In this document: positions 16,914-27,651 of the stretch, piece after piece | How positions within the stretch are numbered: the first letter of the stretch is position 1 | Layout: each line of letters starts with the position of its first letter | Assembly (NCBI GenBank): GCA_029005135.1 | Contig: JAQXFO010000046.1 | Span: 1-64,000, forward strand | Origin: Lachnospiraceae bacterium | GTDB taxonomy: Bacteria; Bacillota; Clostridia; Lachnospirales; Lachnospiraceae | DNA length: 64,000 nucleotides | Direction: 5' to 3' | Notes under the pieces: model-generated | Database searches by the model: none | Told to the model about the DNA's origin: nothing | What the model saw: the letters and a program-made list of their open reading frames with translations, nothing else | Made by a program: the position numbers and the translations under genes

Positions 16914-16979
16914 TTGAAATTGGCGGCATTTATGATAAGATAATCGTTGAAAAACGGGACGGCAGCCGTCCCTGACTTT
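16914..16979 (+). promoter_or_regulatory. Promoter and terminator-like hairpin upstream of mtaD
   Basis: TTGAAA (16914-16919) and TAAGAT (16936-16941, 16-bp spacer) form a plausible promoter. Directly downstream, GGGACGG (16956-16962) and CCGTCCC (16966-16972) form a 7-bp stem with a CAG loop, followed by TGACTTTTT. A transcript starting near 16948 would enter this hairpin within 10 bases, so it could act as an attenuator or as a weak terminator. Confidence 0.45.
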
Positions 16980-17016
16980 TTATACTCATAATCTCATCGG
17001 AGAAGGAATAGGATAC

Positions 17017-18294
17017 ATGGGTATTTTAATTAAGAATGTACAGCTTCTGGAGGAACCGATCGGTGTGCGGAAGGATGTCTATATCGAAGGCAGCCGCATC
17101 ATGGGTATCGGCAGTGCCCCGGCGGATTTTGTGGCCGATGACATCATCGACGGCTCTCATCGCCTGATGATGCCGGGCCTTGTCAACGCCCACACCCACG
17201 CTTATATGTCGGTCTTCCGCAATTTTGCCGATGACCTTCCCTTTGCGGAATGGCTTTTTGAGAAGATCGCGCCGCTGGAGGATAATCTGACGGCCGAGCA
17301 GGCCTACTGGGGCAATATGCTCTCGATCATGGAGATGATCCGTACCGGTACGACCTGCTTCGTCGATATGCATATGTTCCCGAAGATGGCGGTCAAGGCC
17401 TGTGCCGACAGCGGCATACGCGCGGTGATCTCCCGGGGGCTTGTCGGCGCCGACCGGCATGACGAGGGTGCTGTCCGCCGTATCCGGGAGGCCTTTGATG
17501 AGATGGCCTATGCCGAATCGGAGCCGGCAGCCAACTGCACTTTCGCCCTTGGTCCCCATGCCATCTATACCTGCGGTGAGGATCTGCTGCATTATATCGC
17601 GGAGATTGCCCGTGACAAGGGCCTGATGATCAACATCCACGCGGCCGAGACACAGCATGAATATGACACCTGCCTGAAGGAGCATGGCATGACGCCGATT
17701 GCCTATCTCAGGAGCTGCGGCATTTTTGATGTTCCGTCGCTGCTGGCCCACGGCGTCTGTCTGGCGGATGAGGATTACGCCATCCTGCGGGAGGCCGGTG
17801 CCTCCGTCGCGGCGAATCCGGCCAGCAATATGAAGCTGGGCAACGGCTTTGCACCGGTGGCGCGGCTGCTTGCCGAGGGTATCAATGTCTGCCTGGGCAC
17901 GGACGGCGCCTCGAGCAACAATGCCCTCAATATGTTCCGGGAGCTGAATCTTCTGACGCTGACCCAGAAGGGTGCCCAGAAGGATTCCCTGGTACTGAAG
18001 GCCGGGGAGACGCTGAAGATCGCCGTCGAGAACGGTTACGGGGCCGTCGGTCTTGACCGGAAGCTCGGCCGCATCGAGAGAGGCCGGACCGCTGATGTGA
18101 TCCTGATCGATGAAGATGTACCGAATTTCCAGCCGCATTTTAACTGGAAGGCGGCGCTGGCCTATGCCTCGACGGGCTATGAGGTGACCGACGTGATCGT
18201 GGGAGGCCGTCTCCTGATGAGAAACAAAGCCATTCTGACGATCGATGAAGAGCGGGTCAATTATGAGATCGCCCGCGCTGTTGATAAATTTTGA
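17017..18294 (+). CDS. mtaD: S-adenosylhomocysteine / methylthioadenosine deaminase
   Basis: A zinc amidohydrolase of 425 residues in the MtaD/DadD group. It deaminates the adenine of S-adenosylhomocysteine or related thio-adenosines to the inosine form. The metal ligands are visible in VNAHTHAYMSVFR (His59, His61), INIHAAET near 207, LAHGVCLADED near 244 and GTDGASSNNALNMF near 294. The gene lies 44 bases before an ahcY-family gene, which suggests that the two act in sequence: SAH to S-inosylhomocysteine, then to homocysteine. Preference among SAH, methylthioadenosine and adenosine cannot be read from sequence. Confidence 0.88.
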   Translation: MGILIKNVQLLEEPIGVRKDVYIEGSRIMGIGSAPADFVADDIIDGSHRLMMPGLVNAHTHAYMSVFRNFADDLPFAEWLFEKIAPLEDNLTAEQAYWGNMLSIMEMIRTGTTCFVDMHMFPKMAVKACADSGIRAVISRGLVGADRHDEGAVRRIREAFDEMAYAESEPAANCTFALGPHAIYTCGEDLLHYIAEIARDKGLMINIHAAETQHEYDTCLKEHGMTPIAYLRSCGIFDVPSLLAHGVCLADEDYAILREAGASVAANPASNMKLGNGFAPVARLLAEGINVCLGTDGASSNNALNMFRELNLLTLTQKGAQKDSLVLKAGETLKIAVENGYGAVGLDRKLGRIERGRTADVILIDEDVPNFQPHFNWKAALAYASTGYEVTDVIVGGRLLMRNKAILTIDEERVNYEIARAVDKF

Positions 18295-18338
18295 AAAATT
18301 TGAATCATCACACAACCCACAGAGTTCAGGAGGTTAAT

Positions 18339-19598
18339 ATGAGCGAATTGAGAGATCCGTCCCTGGCGCCTTCCGGCAACCGCAAGATCGACTGGGTCAG
18401 AGACCACATGCCGGTGCTGCGAAGCCTGGATGAGGATTTTAAGAAAACACAGCCCTTCAAGGGGCTCAGGGTGGCGCTGTCCATCCATCTGGAAGCCAAG
18501 ACCGCTTATCTGGCTACGGTCATCCGCGACGGCGGTGCTGAGGTCTATGCGACGGGCAGCAACGTGCTGTCCACTCAGGACGATGTGGCGGCCGGTCTGG
18601 CCTCCCGCGGCGTCAATGTTTTTGCCTGGCACGCTGCGACACCCGAGGAATACGAACATCATCTGGCCTGTGTGCTGGAGGTCGGCCCCCATATCATCAT
18701 TGATGACGGCGGTGATCTGGTCAACATGATCCATCATCGTTTCCCGGAATTGATCCCGCAGGTCATCGGAGGCTGTGAAGAGACCACGACCGGCATTCAG
18801 AGACTGAAGGCTATGGACGCGGAAGGTGAGCTTCGCTTCCCGATGATGCTGGTCAACAATGCCCAGTGCAAGTTTCTCTTCGATAATCGCTACGGCACGG
18901 GCCAGTCTGTCTGGGACGGCATCAACAGAACCACGAACCTTATCGTGGCCGGCAAGAAGGTCGTCGTGGCCGGTTACGGCTGGTGCGGCAAGGGTGTGGC
19001 GATGAGAGCCAAGGGCCTCGGCGCCCGCGTCTATGTCACCGAGATCGATCCGATTAAGGCCGCGGAGGCGGTGATGGATGGCTTTGAGGTGATGCCGATG
19101 GCAGAAGCCGCGAAGATCGGCGACTTCTTCGTGACGGTCACCGGCTGCCGCGATGTCATCACGCCGGCCCATATGCTGACAATGAAGGATGGCGCCATCC
19201 TGTGCAACGCCGGGCATTTCGACGTGGAAGTCGACGTGGCGGGCCTTGAGAAGATCGCCGTCAGAAAAGAAGAACGCCGTCACAATATCGTGGGCTATTA
19301 TCTGGAAAACGGCCGCTCCGTCAATGTGCTGGCCGAGGGCCGTCTTGTCAATCTGGCGGCCGGTGACGGTCATCCGGCGGAGATCATGGATATGAGCTTC
19401 TCGATCCAGGCCCTGTGCGCTGCCTATCTGGCCGAAAACCGCGATACGATCGGCTGCGGTGAGGGCTCCCGCCTTCATTATGTACCGGATGCCATCGACA
19501 AAGAGGTGGCGGAGCGCAAGCTGAGATTCCTGGGCGTTGAGATTGATCATCTGACGGAGATCCAGGAAGCCTACATTAAGAGCTGGGATGTGGAATAA
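18339..19598 (+). CDS. ahcY: Adenosylhomocysteinase family, likely S-inosylhomocysteine-type
   Basis: A 419-residue NAD-dependent hydrolase that releases homocysteine from S-adenosyl- or S-inosylhomocysteine. It has DDGGDLVNMIHH near 130, GCEETTTG near 153, LFDNRYGTGQS near 182, the NAD site VVVAGYGWCGKGV near 212, and GHFDVEVDV near 293. The substrate loop reads HLEAKTA instead of the HMTVETA seen in classical enzymes. HLE-x-KTA is, as I recall it, the archaeal form, including the S-inosylhomocysteine hydrolase of Methanocaldococcus. AGGAGG lies 5 bases before ATG 18339. It overlaps the next gene by one base (TAATG). Confidence 0.93.
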   Translation: MSELRDPSLAPSGNRKIDWVRDHMPVLRSLDEDFKKTQPFKGLRVALSIHLEAKTAYLATVIRDGGAEVYATGSNVLSTQDDVAAGLASRGVNVFAWHAATPEEYEHHLACVLEVGPHIIIDDGGDLVNMIHHRFPELIPQVIGGCEETTTGIQRLKAMDAEGELRFPMMLVNNAQCKFLFDNRYGTGQSVWDGINRTTNLIVAGKKVVVAGYGWCGKGVAMRAKGLGARVYVTEIDPIKAAEAVMDGFEVMPMAEAAKIGDFFVTVTGCRDVITPAHMLTMKDGAILCNAGHFDVEVDVAGLEKIAVRKEERRHNIVGYYLENGRSVNVLAEGRLVNLAAGDGHPAEIMDMSFSIQALCAAYLAENRDTIGCGEGSRLHYVPDAIDKEVAERKLRFLGVEIDHLTEIQEAYIKSWDVE

Positions 19599-19861
19599 TG
19601 TTCCGGCTGTGGGGCAAGCTGTGGCTTGATAATCATCTCATGCGGGATGCGGTGATCGAGGATGATACGGCGGATACGCGGACCCATAAGGTGTTCCGTG
19701 CGCTGACGGCCCTGTGCCGCGAGTTTGACCTGGCGGAGCCGATCTGGCTGGAGGCCAATATCGGTGAGTTTCAGCGTCTGTCGCGCACACGGTTTCGTCA
19801 GGATAATTTTGTCGAGAACCTGGATTATGACTGTTTTGAGATCCAGGTCATAGAGGAGTAA
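19598..19861 (+). CDS. Small unknown protein between ahcY and greA
   Basis: An 87-residue soluble, acidic protein that I cannot assign to a named family. It contains MFRLWGKLWLDNHLMRDAVI at the start and TRTHKVFRALTALCREFDL in the middle, and ends in DYDCFEIQVIEE. Its ATG overlaps the ahcY stop (TAATG) and its stop is 2 bases before greA, so it is translated as part of that operon. Good coding character and this fixed placement suggest a real gene. Confidence 0.75.
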   Translation: MFRLWGKLWLDNHLMRDAVIEDDTADTRTHKVFRALTALCREFDLAEPIWLEANIGEFQRLSRTRFRQDNFVENLDYDCFEIQVIEE

Positions 19862-19863
19862 AT

Positions 19864-20370
19864 ATGTATGATAAGCTGACGCGCAGTGATGTCGCGAAGA
19901 TGGAAGCGGAGATTGAAGAAAGAAAGCTGGTCAGACGGCCGGAACTGATCGCCGCTGTTAAGGAGGCCCGGGCTCAGGGCGACCTGTCTGAGAATTTTGA
20001 GTATCATGCCGCCAAGCATGAGAAGAATCTGAACGAAAGCCGTATCGCCTATCTGGAGGATATGGTGAAGACGGCCATCATCATCGATGATGAGGAGGTG
20101 GACAACGGCAAGGCGGCTCTGAACCGCCGCGTCGAGGTCTATTTCCCGGAAGATGATGAGACGGAGACATATAAGATCGTCACGACGATTCGCGGCAATT
20201 CCCTGAAGGGACTGATCTCTATTGATTCGCCGCTGGGGAAGGCCCTGCTGGGCCACGGTGTCGGGGAAACGGTGACGGTGACGATGGACAACGGCTATTC
20301 CTATGAGGTCGTTATTAAAAATGTCGGCGCGATCGAGGATGATGCCGACGACGCGATCAAGGGCTTCTGA
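19864..20370 (+). CDS. greA: Transcription elongation factor GreA family
   Basis: A 168-residue Gre factor that enters the RNA polymerase secondary channel and stimulates cleavage of backtracked RNA. The N-terminal coiled coil covers about residues 10-75 and includes the tip acidic residues in [17 protein letters not shown]. The C-terminal FKBP-like domain has [18 protein letters not shown] near 120. GAGGAG sits 6-10 bases before the ATG, within the end of the upstream gene. The last 15 residues are acidic. It is part of the ahcY transcript by spacing. Confidence 0.92.
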   Translation: MYDKLTRSDVAKMEAEIEERKLVRRPELIAAVKEARAQGDLSENFEYHAAKHEKNLNESRIAYLEDMVKTAIIIDDEEVDNGKAALNRRVEVYFPEDDETETYKIVTTIRGNSLKGLISIDSPLGKALLGHGVGETVTVTMDNGYSYEVVIKNVGAIEDDADDAIKGF

Positions 20371-20420
20371 CCGCCGCATGGCGAGCGGCCGGAGCCATCA
20401 GGCTACAGAAAGGCAAAGCA

Positions 20421-22679
20421 ATGGTTAATCTTCACAATACAGGCATGTATCTGGTCAACGGAACCGAACTGGCGGAAAATGTCCCCGGCGTGACGCCGGC
20501 GGAGGCCGCCAAAGGCACGATGGCTTACCGCATTTTAACCGCCCACAATATCTCCGGTGACGATAAGGCGCTGAAGATCAAATTTGATAAGCTGACATCG
20601 CACGATATCACCTTTGTCGGCATCATTCAGACGGCCCGGGCCTCCGGTCTGGAAAAATTTCCGATTCCCTATGTTCTGACGAACTGCCACAATTCTCTGT
20701 GCGCTGTCGGCGGCACCATCAATGAGGACGATCACGTCTTCGGTCTGTCCGCGGCCAAGAAGTACGGCGGCATCTATGTCCCGCCGATGCAGGCGGTCAT
20801 TCATCAGTATGCCCGTGAGATGCTGGCCGAAGGCGGCGCCATGATCCTCGGCTCCGACAGCCATACCCGCTACGGCGCTCTCGGCACCATGGCGGTGGGC
20901 GAAGGCGGCCCTGAACTGGTGAAGCAGCTTCTGGGCAGAACCTACGATATCGCCTATCCGGGCGTCGTGGCCGTCTATCTGACCGGTGAGCCGATCAAGG
21001 GTGTCGGCCCTCAGGACGTGGCGCTGGCCATTATCGGCGCTGTTTTCAAAAACGGCTTCGTCAAAAACAAGGTCATGGAATTCGTCGGCCCGGGCGTGAA
21101 GAACCTGTCGGCGGACTTCCGTATCGGCGTGGATGTCATGACGACAGAGACAACCTGTCTCTCCTCGATCTGGCAGACCGATGACCGCATCCGTGAATTC
21201 TACGCGATCCACGGCCGCGAAGAGGCTTATCGTGAACTGAAGCCGGCTGCGGCGGCTTACTATGATGGCGTGATCAGCATCGATCTGTCGACAATCCGCC
21301 CGATGATCGCCATGCCCTATCATCCGAGCTGTACGTATACCATCGACGAGGTTAATGCCAATACCGCGGATATCCTGCATGAGGCGGAGGAGCGGGCCCG
21401 CACGGCCTTTGGCGACAAAGTGCGCGTCGATCTGCAGTCCAAGATCCGCGACGGCCGTCTGATGGTCGACCAGGGCATTATCGCCGGCTGTGCCGGCGGT
21501 GGTTTTGAGAATATCTGCGATGCCGCGGATATTCTGACCGGGCGTTATATCGGCAGCGATGCCTTTACCTTGAATGTTTATCCGGCGTCTATGCCGGTTT
21601 ATCTGGAACTGACGAAGAACGGTGCTCTGTCCCGGCTGATTGAAGCCGGTGCGGTGGTCAAGCCGGCTTTCTGCGGTCCCTGCTTCGGTGCCGGCGACAC
21701 ACCGGCCAACAACGCCTTCTCGATCCGTCATTCCACACGGAATTTCCCGAACCGCGAGGGCTCCAAGGTCCAGAACGGCCAGATCTCATCGGTGGCGCTT
21801 ATGGATGCCCGTTCGATCGCGGCGACGGCGGCCAACGGCGGCCGGCTCACCGCGGCCACGGAATACGACGGCACCTTGACGCATCCGGCGTATTTCTTTG
21901 ATTCCCGCATCTATGCCAACCGTGTCTATAACGGCTTCGGCCAGGCACGCCCGGAGGAAGCCCTTGTCTACGGCCCGAACATCAAGGACTGGCCGGCGAT
22001 GGAGGCCCTGACGGACAACCTGCTGCTGAAGGTCGTTTCCGAGATCCATGATCCCGTCACCACAACGGATGAGCTGATTCCCTCCGGTGAAACCTCCAGC
22101 TATCGTTCCAATCCGCTGGCGCTGGCGGAATTTGCCCTGTCGCGCCGCGATCCGGCCTATGTGGGCCGGGCCAAGGCGGTGAAGGCGGCTGAGGAAGCCA
22201 GACTGGCCGGGGAGACCGGAGCCGATGCCCTGAAGGGCTTCGACGAATCCTTCGCAGCGGCGAAGACGGTGTGCCCGACAGCCGATATGACCAATACCGG
22301 CATTGGCTCCACGATCTTTGCGGTGAAGCCGGGCGACGGTTCGGCCCGCGAGCAGGCGGCGTCCTGCCAGAAGGTGCTGGGCGGCTGGGCCAATATCGCC
22401 CATGAGTACGCCACCAAGCGTTATCGCTCGAATCTGATCAACTGGGGCATGCTGCCTTTCCTGATCCCGGAGGGTGACCTTCCCTTTGCCAACGGTGACT
22501 GCCTCTTCCTGCCGGGGATCCGTCGGGCGGTGAAGGAGAAGCAGGCCGTCATTGAGGCTTATGTGATCCGGGGCGGTGCGGCCCGTCCCTTTACGTTGAC
22601 ACTGGGGGATCTGACCGACGACGAACGGCAGATCATTCTGGATGGCTGCCTGATTAACTACTATCGTCAGAATCGCTGA
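20421..22679 (+). CDS. Aconitase-superfamily hydratase
   Basis: A 752-residue iron-sulfur hydro-lyase. The [4Fe-4S] ligands can be placed at Cys357 (AGCAGGG), Cys418 and Cys421 (FCGPCFGAG), with spacing close to that of mitochondrial aconitase. [14 protein letters not shown] near 152 is the conserved substrate/cofactor loop. The C-terminal swivel domain is present ([20 protein letters not shown] near 665). The substrate is uncertain: citrate/isocitrate is possible, but this clostridial group is often annotated only as hydratase and no TCA genes are adjacent. AGAAAGG precedes the ATG at good distance. Confidence 0.85.
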   Translation: MVNLHNTGMYLVNGTELAENVPGVTPAEAAKGTMAYRILTAHNISGDDKALKIKFDKLTSHDITFVGIIQTARASGLEKFPIPYVLTNCHNSLCAVGGTINEDDHVFGLSAAKKYGGIYVPPMQAVIHQYAREMLAEGGAMILGSDSHTRYGALGTMAVGEGGPELVKQLLGRTYDIAYPGVVAVYLTGEPIKGVGPQDVALAIIGAVFKNGFVKNKVMEFVGPGVKNLSADFRIGVDVMTTETTCLSSIWQTDDRIREFYAIHGREEAYRELKPAAAAYYDGVISIDLSTIRPMIAMPYHPSCTYTIDEVNANTADILHEAEERARTAFGDKVRVDLQSKIRDGRLMVDQGIIAGCAGGGFENICDAADILTGRYIGSDAFTLNVYPASMPVYLELTKNGALSRLIEAGAVVKPAFCGPCFGAGDTPANNAFSIRHSTRNFPNREGSKVQNGQISSVALMDARSIAATAANGGRLTAATEYDGTLTHPAYFFDSRIYANRVYNGFGQARPEEALVYGPNIKDWPAMEALTDNLLLKVVSEIHDPVTTTDELIPSGETSSYRSNPLALAEFALSRRDPAYVGRAKAVKAAEEARLAGETGADALKGFDESFAAAKTVCPTADMTNTGIGSTIFAVKPGDGSAREQAASCQKVLGGWANIAHEYATKRYRSNLINWGMLPFLIPEGDLPFANGDCLFLPGIRRAVKEKQAVIEAYVIRGGAARPFTLTLGDLTDDERQIILDGCLINYYRQNR

Positions 22680-22770
22680 AGATTTCCCCGGTTAAAACAC
22701 GCTAATTGTGCAACAATTAACGGAATTTGCGAATAGATTAAAACAAATTCTGAAGATAACGGCAGTTTTG

Positions 22771-22799
22771 TTGACAAATATTTTTCAAGTCGCTAATAT
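22771..22799 (+). promoter_or_regulatory. Strong promoter upstream of V-ATPase operon
   Basis: A consensus TTGACA (22771-22776) and TAATAT (22794-22799) are separated by exactly 17 bp in AT-rich DNA. The predicted start is about 22806, inside the stem of the hairpin at 22803-22840. Confidence 0.8.
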
Positions 22800-22802
22800 T
22801 AA

Positions 22803-22840
22803 AAGGGACTCGATCCGAACAGGGAGCCGAGTCCTTTTTT
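22803..22840 (+). terminator. Terminator or attenuator in V-ATPase leader
   Basis: GGACTCG (22806-22812) pairs with CGAGTCC (22828-22834) and is flanked by AAAA upstream and TTTTTT (22835-22840) downstream, a classic intrinsic terminator. It begins only about 7 bases after the -10 box at 22794-22799. It may terminate the hydratase transcript or attenuate the ATPase operon. Confidence 0.75.
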
Positions 22841-22899
22841 GAAAAGCAAAATTGTATACAAAATCACACAAAACCTATGGCAAAGGCGGTGAAGAACAG

Positions 22900-23211
22900 A
22901 TGATGGAAGAAAATATCAGGGCAGTCAAAGAGGCCGAAGACAAAGCCGCGGCCATTCTGGCTGACGCCCGGGCGGAAGCCGTCCGCATCGCGGCGCAGGC
23001 CGAGGCCGATGCCGCAGCTATCCTGGCCGGGGCCGAGAAGGAGGCGAAGGAAGCCGGCGATGCGCTGATAGCAAGCACGGAGGCGGAGAATGAGACGATG
23101 AAGGCCTCTCTTCGCGAAGACGGCATCCGGGATGCCGAAGCCCTGAAGACCATGGCGGCAGCCAAAGAGGAGGCGGCCATAGACCTGGTGATCCGTGAAC
23201 TGATCGGATGA
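22900..23211 (+). CDS. ntpF: V/A-type ATPase peripheral stalk subunit H (NtpF type)
   Basis: A 103-residue, almost entirely helical, alanine/glutamate-rich protein (for example DKAAAILADARAEAVRIAAQ) that would form a coiled coil with subunit E in the peripheral stalk of the rotary ATPase. Sequence alone is low-complexity, so the call depends on its place as first gene of the ATPase operon, which matches the ntpF position in Enterococcus hirae. ATG 22900 follows GGCGGTG by about 9 bases; the adjacent ATG 22903 is equally possible. A TTG extension upstream is unlikely. Confidence 0.8.
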   Translation: MMEENIRAVKEAEDKAAAILADARAEAVRIAAQAEADAAAILAGAEKEAKEAGDALIASTEAENETMKASLREDGIRDAEALKTMAAAKEEAAIDLVIRELIG

Positions 23212-23234
23212 CCGGCGGAAAGGGATATTGACGT

Positions 23235-25726
<2,492 letters not shown>

Positions 25727-25742
25727 GTTAAGGAGACAGCTC

Positions 25743-26333
25743 ATGGCAGGTATAAACGGAATCACAGATGAGATCCTGCTGGAAGCGAGAAAGCAGGCCG
25801 AAGACATCATCGCCGGGGCGAAGGTCTCCGCCGATGCCGTCCGGGAAAAGGCCCGGGCCGACAGTCTGGTCCTTCGCGAGAATCGCGCCGGGGAGGCCGC
25901 CCGTCAGGCCGACATCCTGAGAAGCCGGGCCCGTTCCCAGAGCTCCCTTCTGAGGCGTCAGGCGCTTCTTTCCGCCAAACAGGAGATCATCGAATCGGTC
26001 ATCGAGAAGGCCTATGACCGTCTGTCCGGCCTTGACGATGACGCCTACTTTGATATACTCGGCCGTCTTCTGAAGAAAGCGGTCCGCCCGGAGGCGGGAG
26101 AGTTGTGTCTGTCGGCGGGGGATCTTGAGAGACTGCCGGCGGACTTTGCCGCCGCCGCGGCCGCCATTGCCCGGGAAGCCGGCGGCAGCCTGACGGTCTC
26201 GCCGGAAGCGGCGCCGATCGATAACGGTTTTATTTTGAAATACGGCGGCATCGAGGAAAACTGCTCCCTCAGAGCCCTGTTTTCATCAATGAAGGATCAG
26301 CTGCAGGACAAGGTCAACGCAGCACTTTGGTAA
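25743..26333 (+). CDS. ntpE: V/A-type ATPase peripheral stalk subunit E
   Basis: A 196-residue stalk subunit. Residues 10-100 form a long charged helix (QAEDIIAGAKVSADAVREKA and onward) that pairs with subunit H. The C-terminal part is the globular head that binds the top of the catalytic A3B3 ring (IDNGFILKYGGIEENCSLRA near 160). AAGGAGA lies 7 bases before the ATG. It occupies the expected fourth place of the operon between K and C. Confidence 0.92.
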   Translation: MAGINGITDEILLEARKQAEDIIAGAKVSADAVREKARADSLVLRENRAGEAARQADILRSRARSQSSLLRRQALLSAKQEIIESVIEKAYDRLSGLDDDAYFDILGRLLKKAVRPEAGELCLSAGDLERLPADFAAAAAAIAREAGGSLTVSPEAAPIDNGFILKYGGIEENCSLRALFSSMKDQLQDKVNAALW

Positions 26334-26345
26334 AGGAGAGCGCTA

Positions 26346-27314
26346 ATGGGTGATAAGAACGATATCTTTGCCGTTGCGCGCATCCGTGTCAGAGAAAAGT
26401 ATCTGCTGACTGATGCGGATATCAGTCAGATGGTATCCATGAAAAGCGCGGAGGACGTCACGGCGTTCCTGCTCGATAAGGGCTGGGGTGACGGCGAAGA
26501 CCAGGATCCGGAACGCATGCTTGCCGCGGAAGAACTCAAGGCCTCCGGCCTGATGAAGGAGTTGGGCATCGACAGGGAGATCTTCACGATCCTCAGCTAT
26601 CCGGATCTGTATCACAACCTGAAGACCGCCATCAAGGAGGTCTGCACGGAAAAAGCGCATCCGGAAGCCTTTTACAGGGATACGCTCATCACGCCTGAGG
26701 AGATGGTCCGCATCGTTCGGGAAAAGGATTTCGACGCTCTGCCGTCCCATATGAAAAAGGCGGCAGCCTTCGCCTATGAAGCCATGCTGGTGCAGCGGGA
26801 CGGCCAGAAGTGCGACGTCATCGTCGATAGGGCCTGTCTGGATGCCATGGAAGAGGTGGCACGGACCTCCAAACTGGAGCTCCTTCGGGACTATGAGGAG
26901 TCGACGGTAGCGGTGACGAATATCCGCATCGCCGTCAGAGCCGCAAGGACCGGCAAATCCCGGCATTTTCTCGAGGATGCCCTGGCGCCCTGCCGCAGCC
27001 TCAGCGTGAAGAAACTGGCCCAGGCCGCCTCGGAGGGCACGGATGCCCTGTACGGTTTCCTGACGGAAGCCGGTTTCGGGGAAGCTGTCGAGGCACTGAA
27101 AGTCTCGGGCTCGGCCTTCGAACGCTGGTGCGATAACCGTCTGATCGCCTCCATCCGGCCGCAGAAGAGGAATTCCTTCACGCTCGGCCCGGTGATCGCG
27201 TATTATCTGGCAAGGAAAAATGAGATCAAGACAGTCCGGATCATCCTGACGGCCAAGGCCAACGGCCTGCCGGAGGAGGCTGTCCGGGAAAGAATGAGGG
27301 AAATGTATGTATAA
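26346..27314 (+). CDS. ntpC: V/A-type ATPase subunit C
   Basis: A 322-residue, mostly helical protein of the AC39/subunit C family, which forms the funnel between the rotor ring and the central shaft. It is recognised from its position and from segments such as FAVARIRVREKYLLTDADI at the start and NEIKTVRIILTAKANGLP near 293, the conserved end of the family. AAAGGAGAG precedes the ATG. It overlaps subunit F by 8 bases. Confidence 0.92.
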   Translation: MGDKNDIFAVARIRVREKYLLTDADISQMVSMKSAEDVTAFLLDKGWGDGEDQDPERMLAAEELKASGLMKELGIDREIFTILSYPDLYHNLKTAIKEVCTEKAHPEAFYRDTLITPEEMVRIVREKDFDALPSHMKKAAAFAYEAMLVQRDGQKCDVIVDRACLDAMEEVARTSKLELLRDYEESTVAVTNIRIAVRAARTGKSRHFLEDALAPCRSLSVKKLAQAASEGTDALYGFLTEAGFGEAVEALKVSGSAFERWCDNRLIASIRPQKRNSFTLGPVIAYYLARKNEIKTVRIILTAKANGLPEEAVRERMREMYV

Positions 27315-27651
27315 GATAGCGGTCATGGGAGATTATGACAGCATCTACGGCTTTGGTGCACTGGGGCTGGATACATATCCCGTGAATAAAGGCGAGGACG
27401 CCGGCAGACTGCTGAAGCGTCTGGCCGACAATGACTACGGCGTTATTTATATAACGGAAGAATTAGCGGCGGGCCTGACAAAAGAGATCGCGGCTTATGC
27501 CGGCGAACTGACCCCGGCGATCATCCGGATCCCGGGCATCAAGGGCAACACCGGTGACGGCATTATGGGCGTCAAAAAGTCAGTCGAGCAGGCGGTCGGC
27601 AGTGACATCCTGTTCGGCGGCGTATCCGCCAAGGAAGGAGAAGCAACGTGA
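27307..27651 (+). CDS. ntpG: V/A-type ATPase subunit F (NtpG type)
   Basis: A 114-residue central-stalk subunit with a Rossmann-like fold. It begins [20 protein letters not shown] and includes [12 protein letters not shown] and [13 protein letters not shown], typical of subunit F. It lies at the position of ntpG in E. hirae. The start overlaps the ntpC end and the stop overlaps the GTG start of subunit A (GTGA). Confidence 0.92.
   Translation: MYKIAVMGDYDSIYGFGALGLDTYPVNKGEDAGRLLKRLADNDYGVIYITEELAAGLTKEIAAYAGELTPAIIRIPGIKGNTGDGIMGVKKSVEQAVGSDILFGGVSAKEGEAT

Noticed and set aside
16879..17016. SAM or SAH riboswitch before mtaD
   Set aside because: The leader has only a 7-bp terminator-like hairpin and no aptamer-like pattern of stems that I can recognise.
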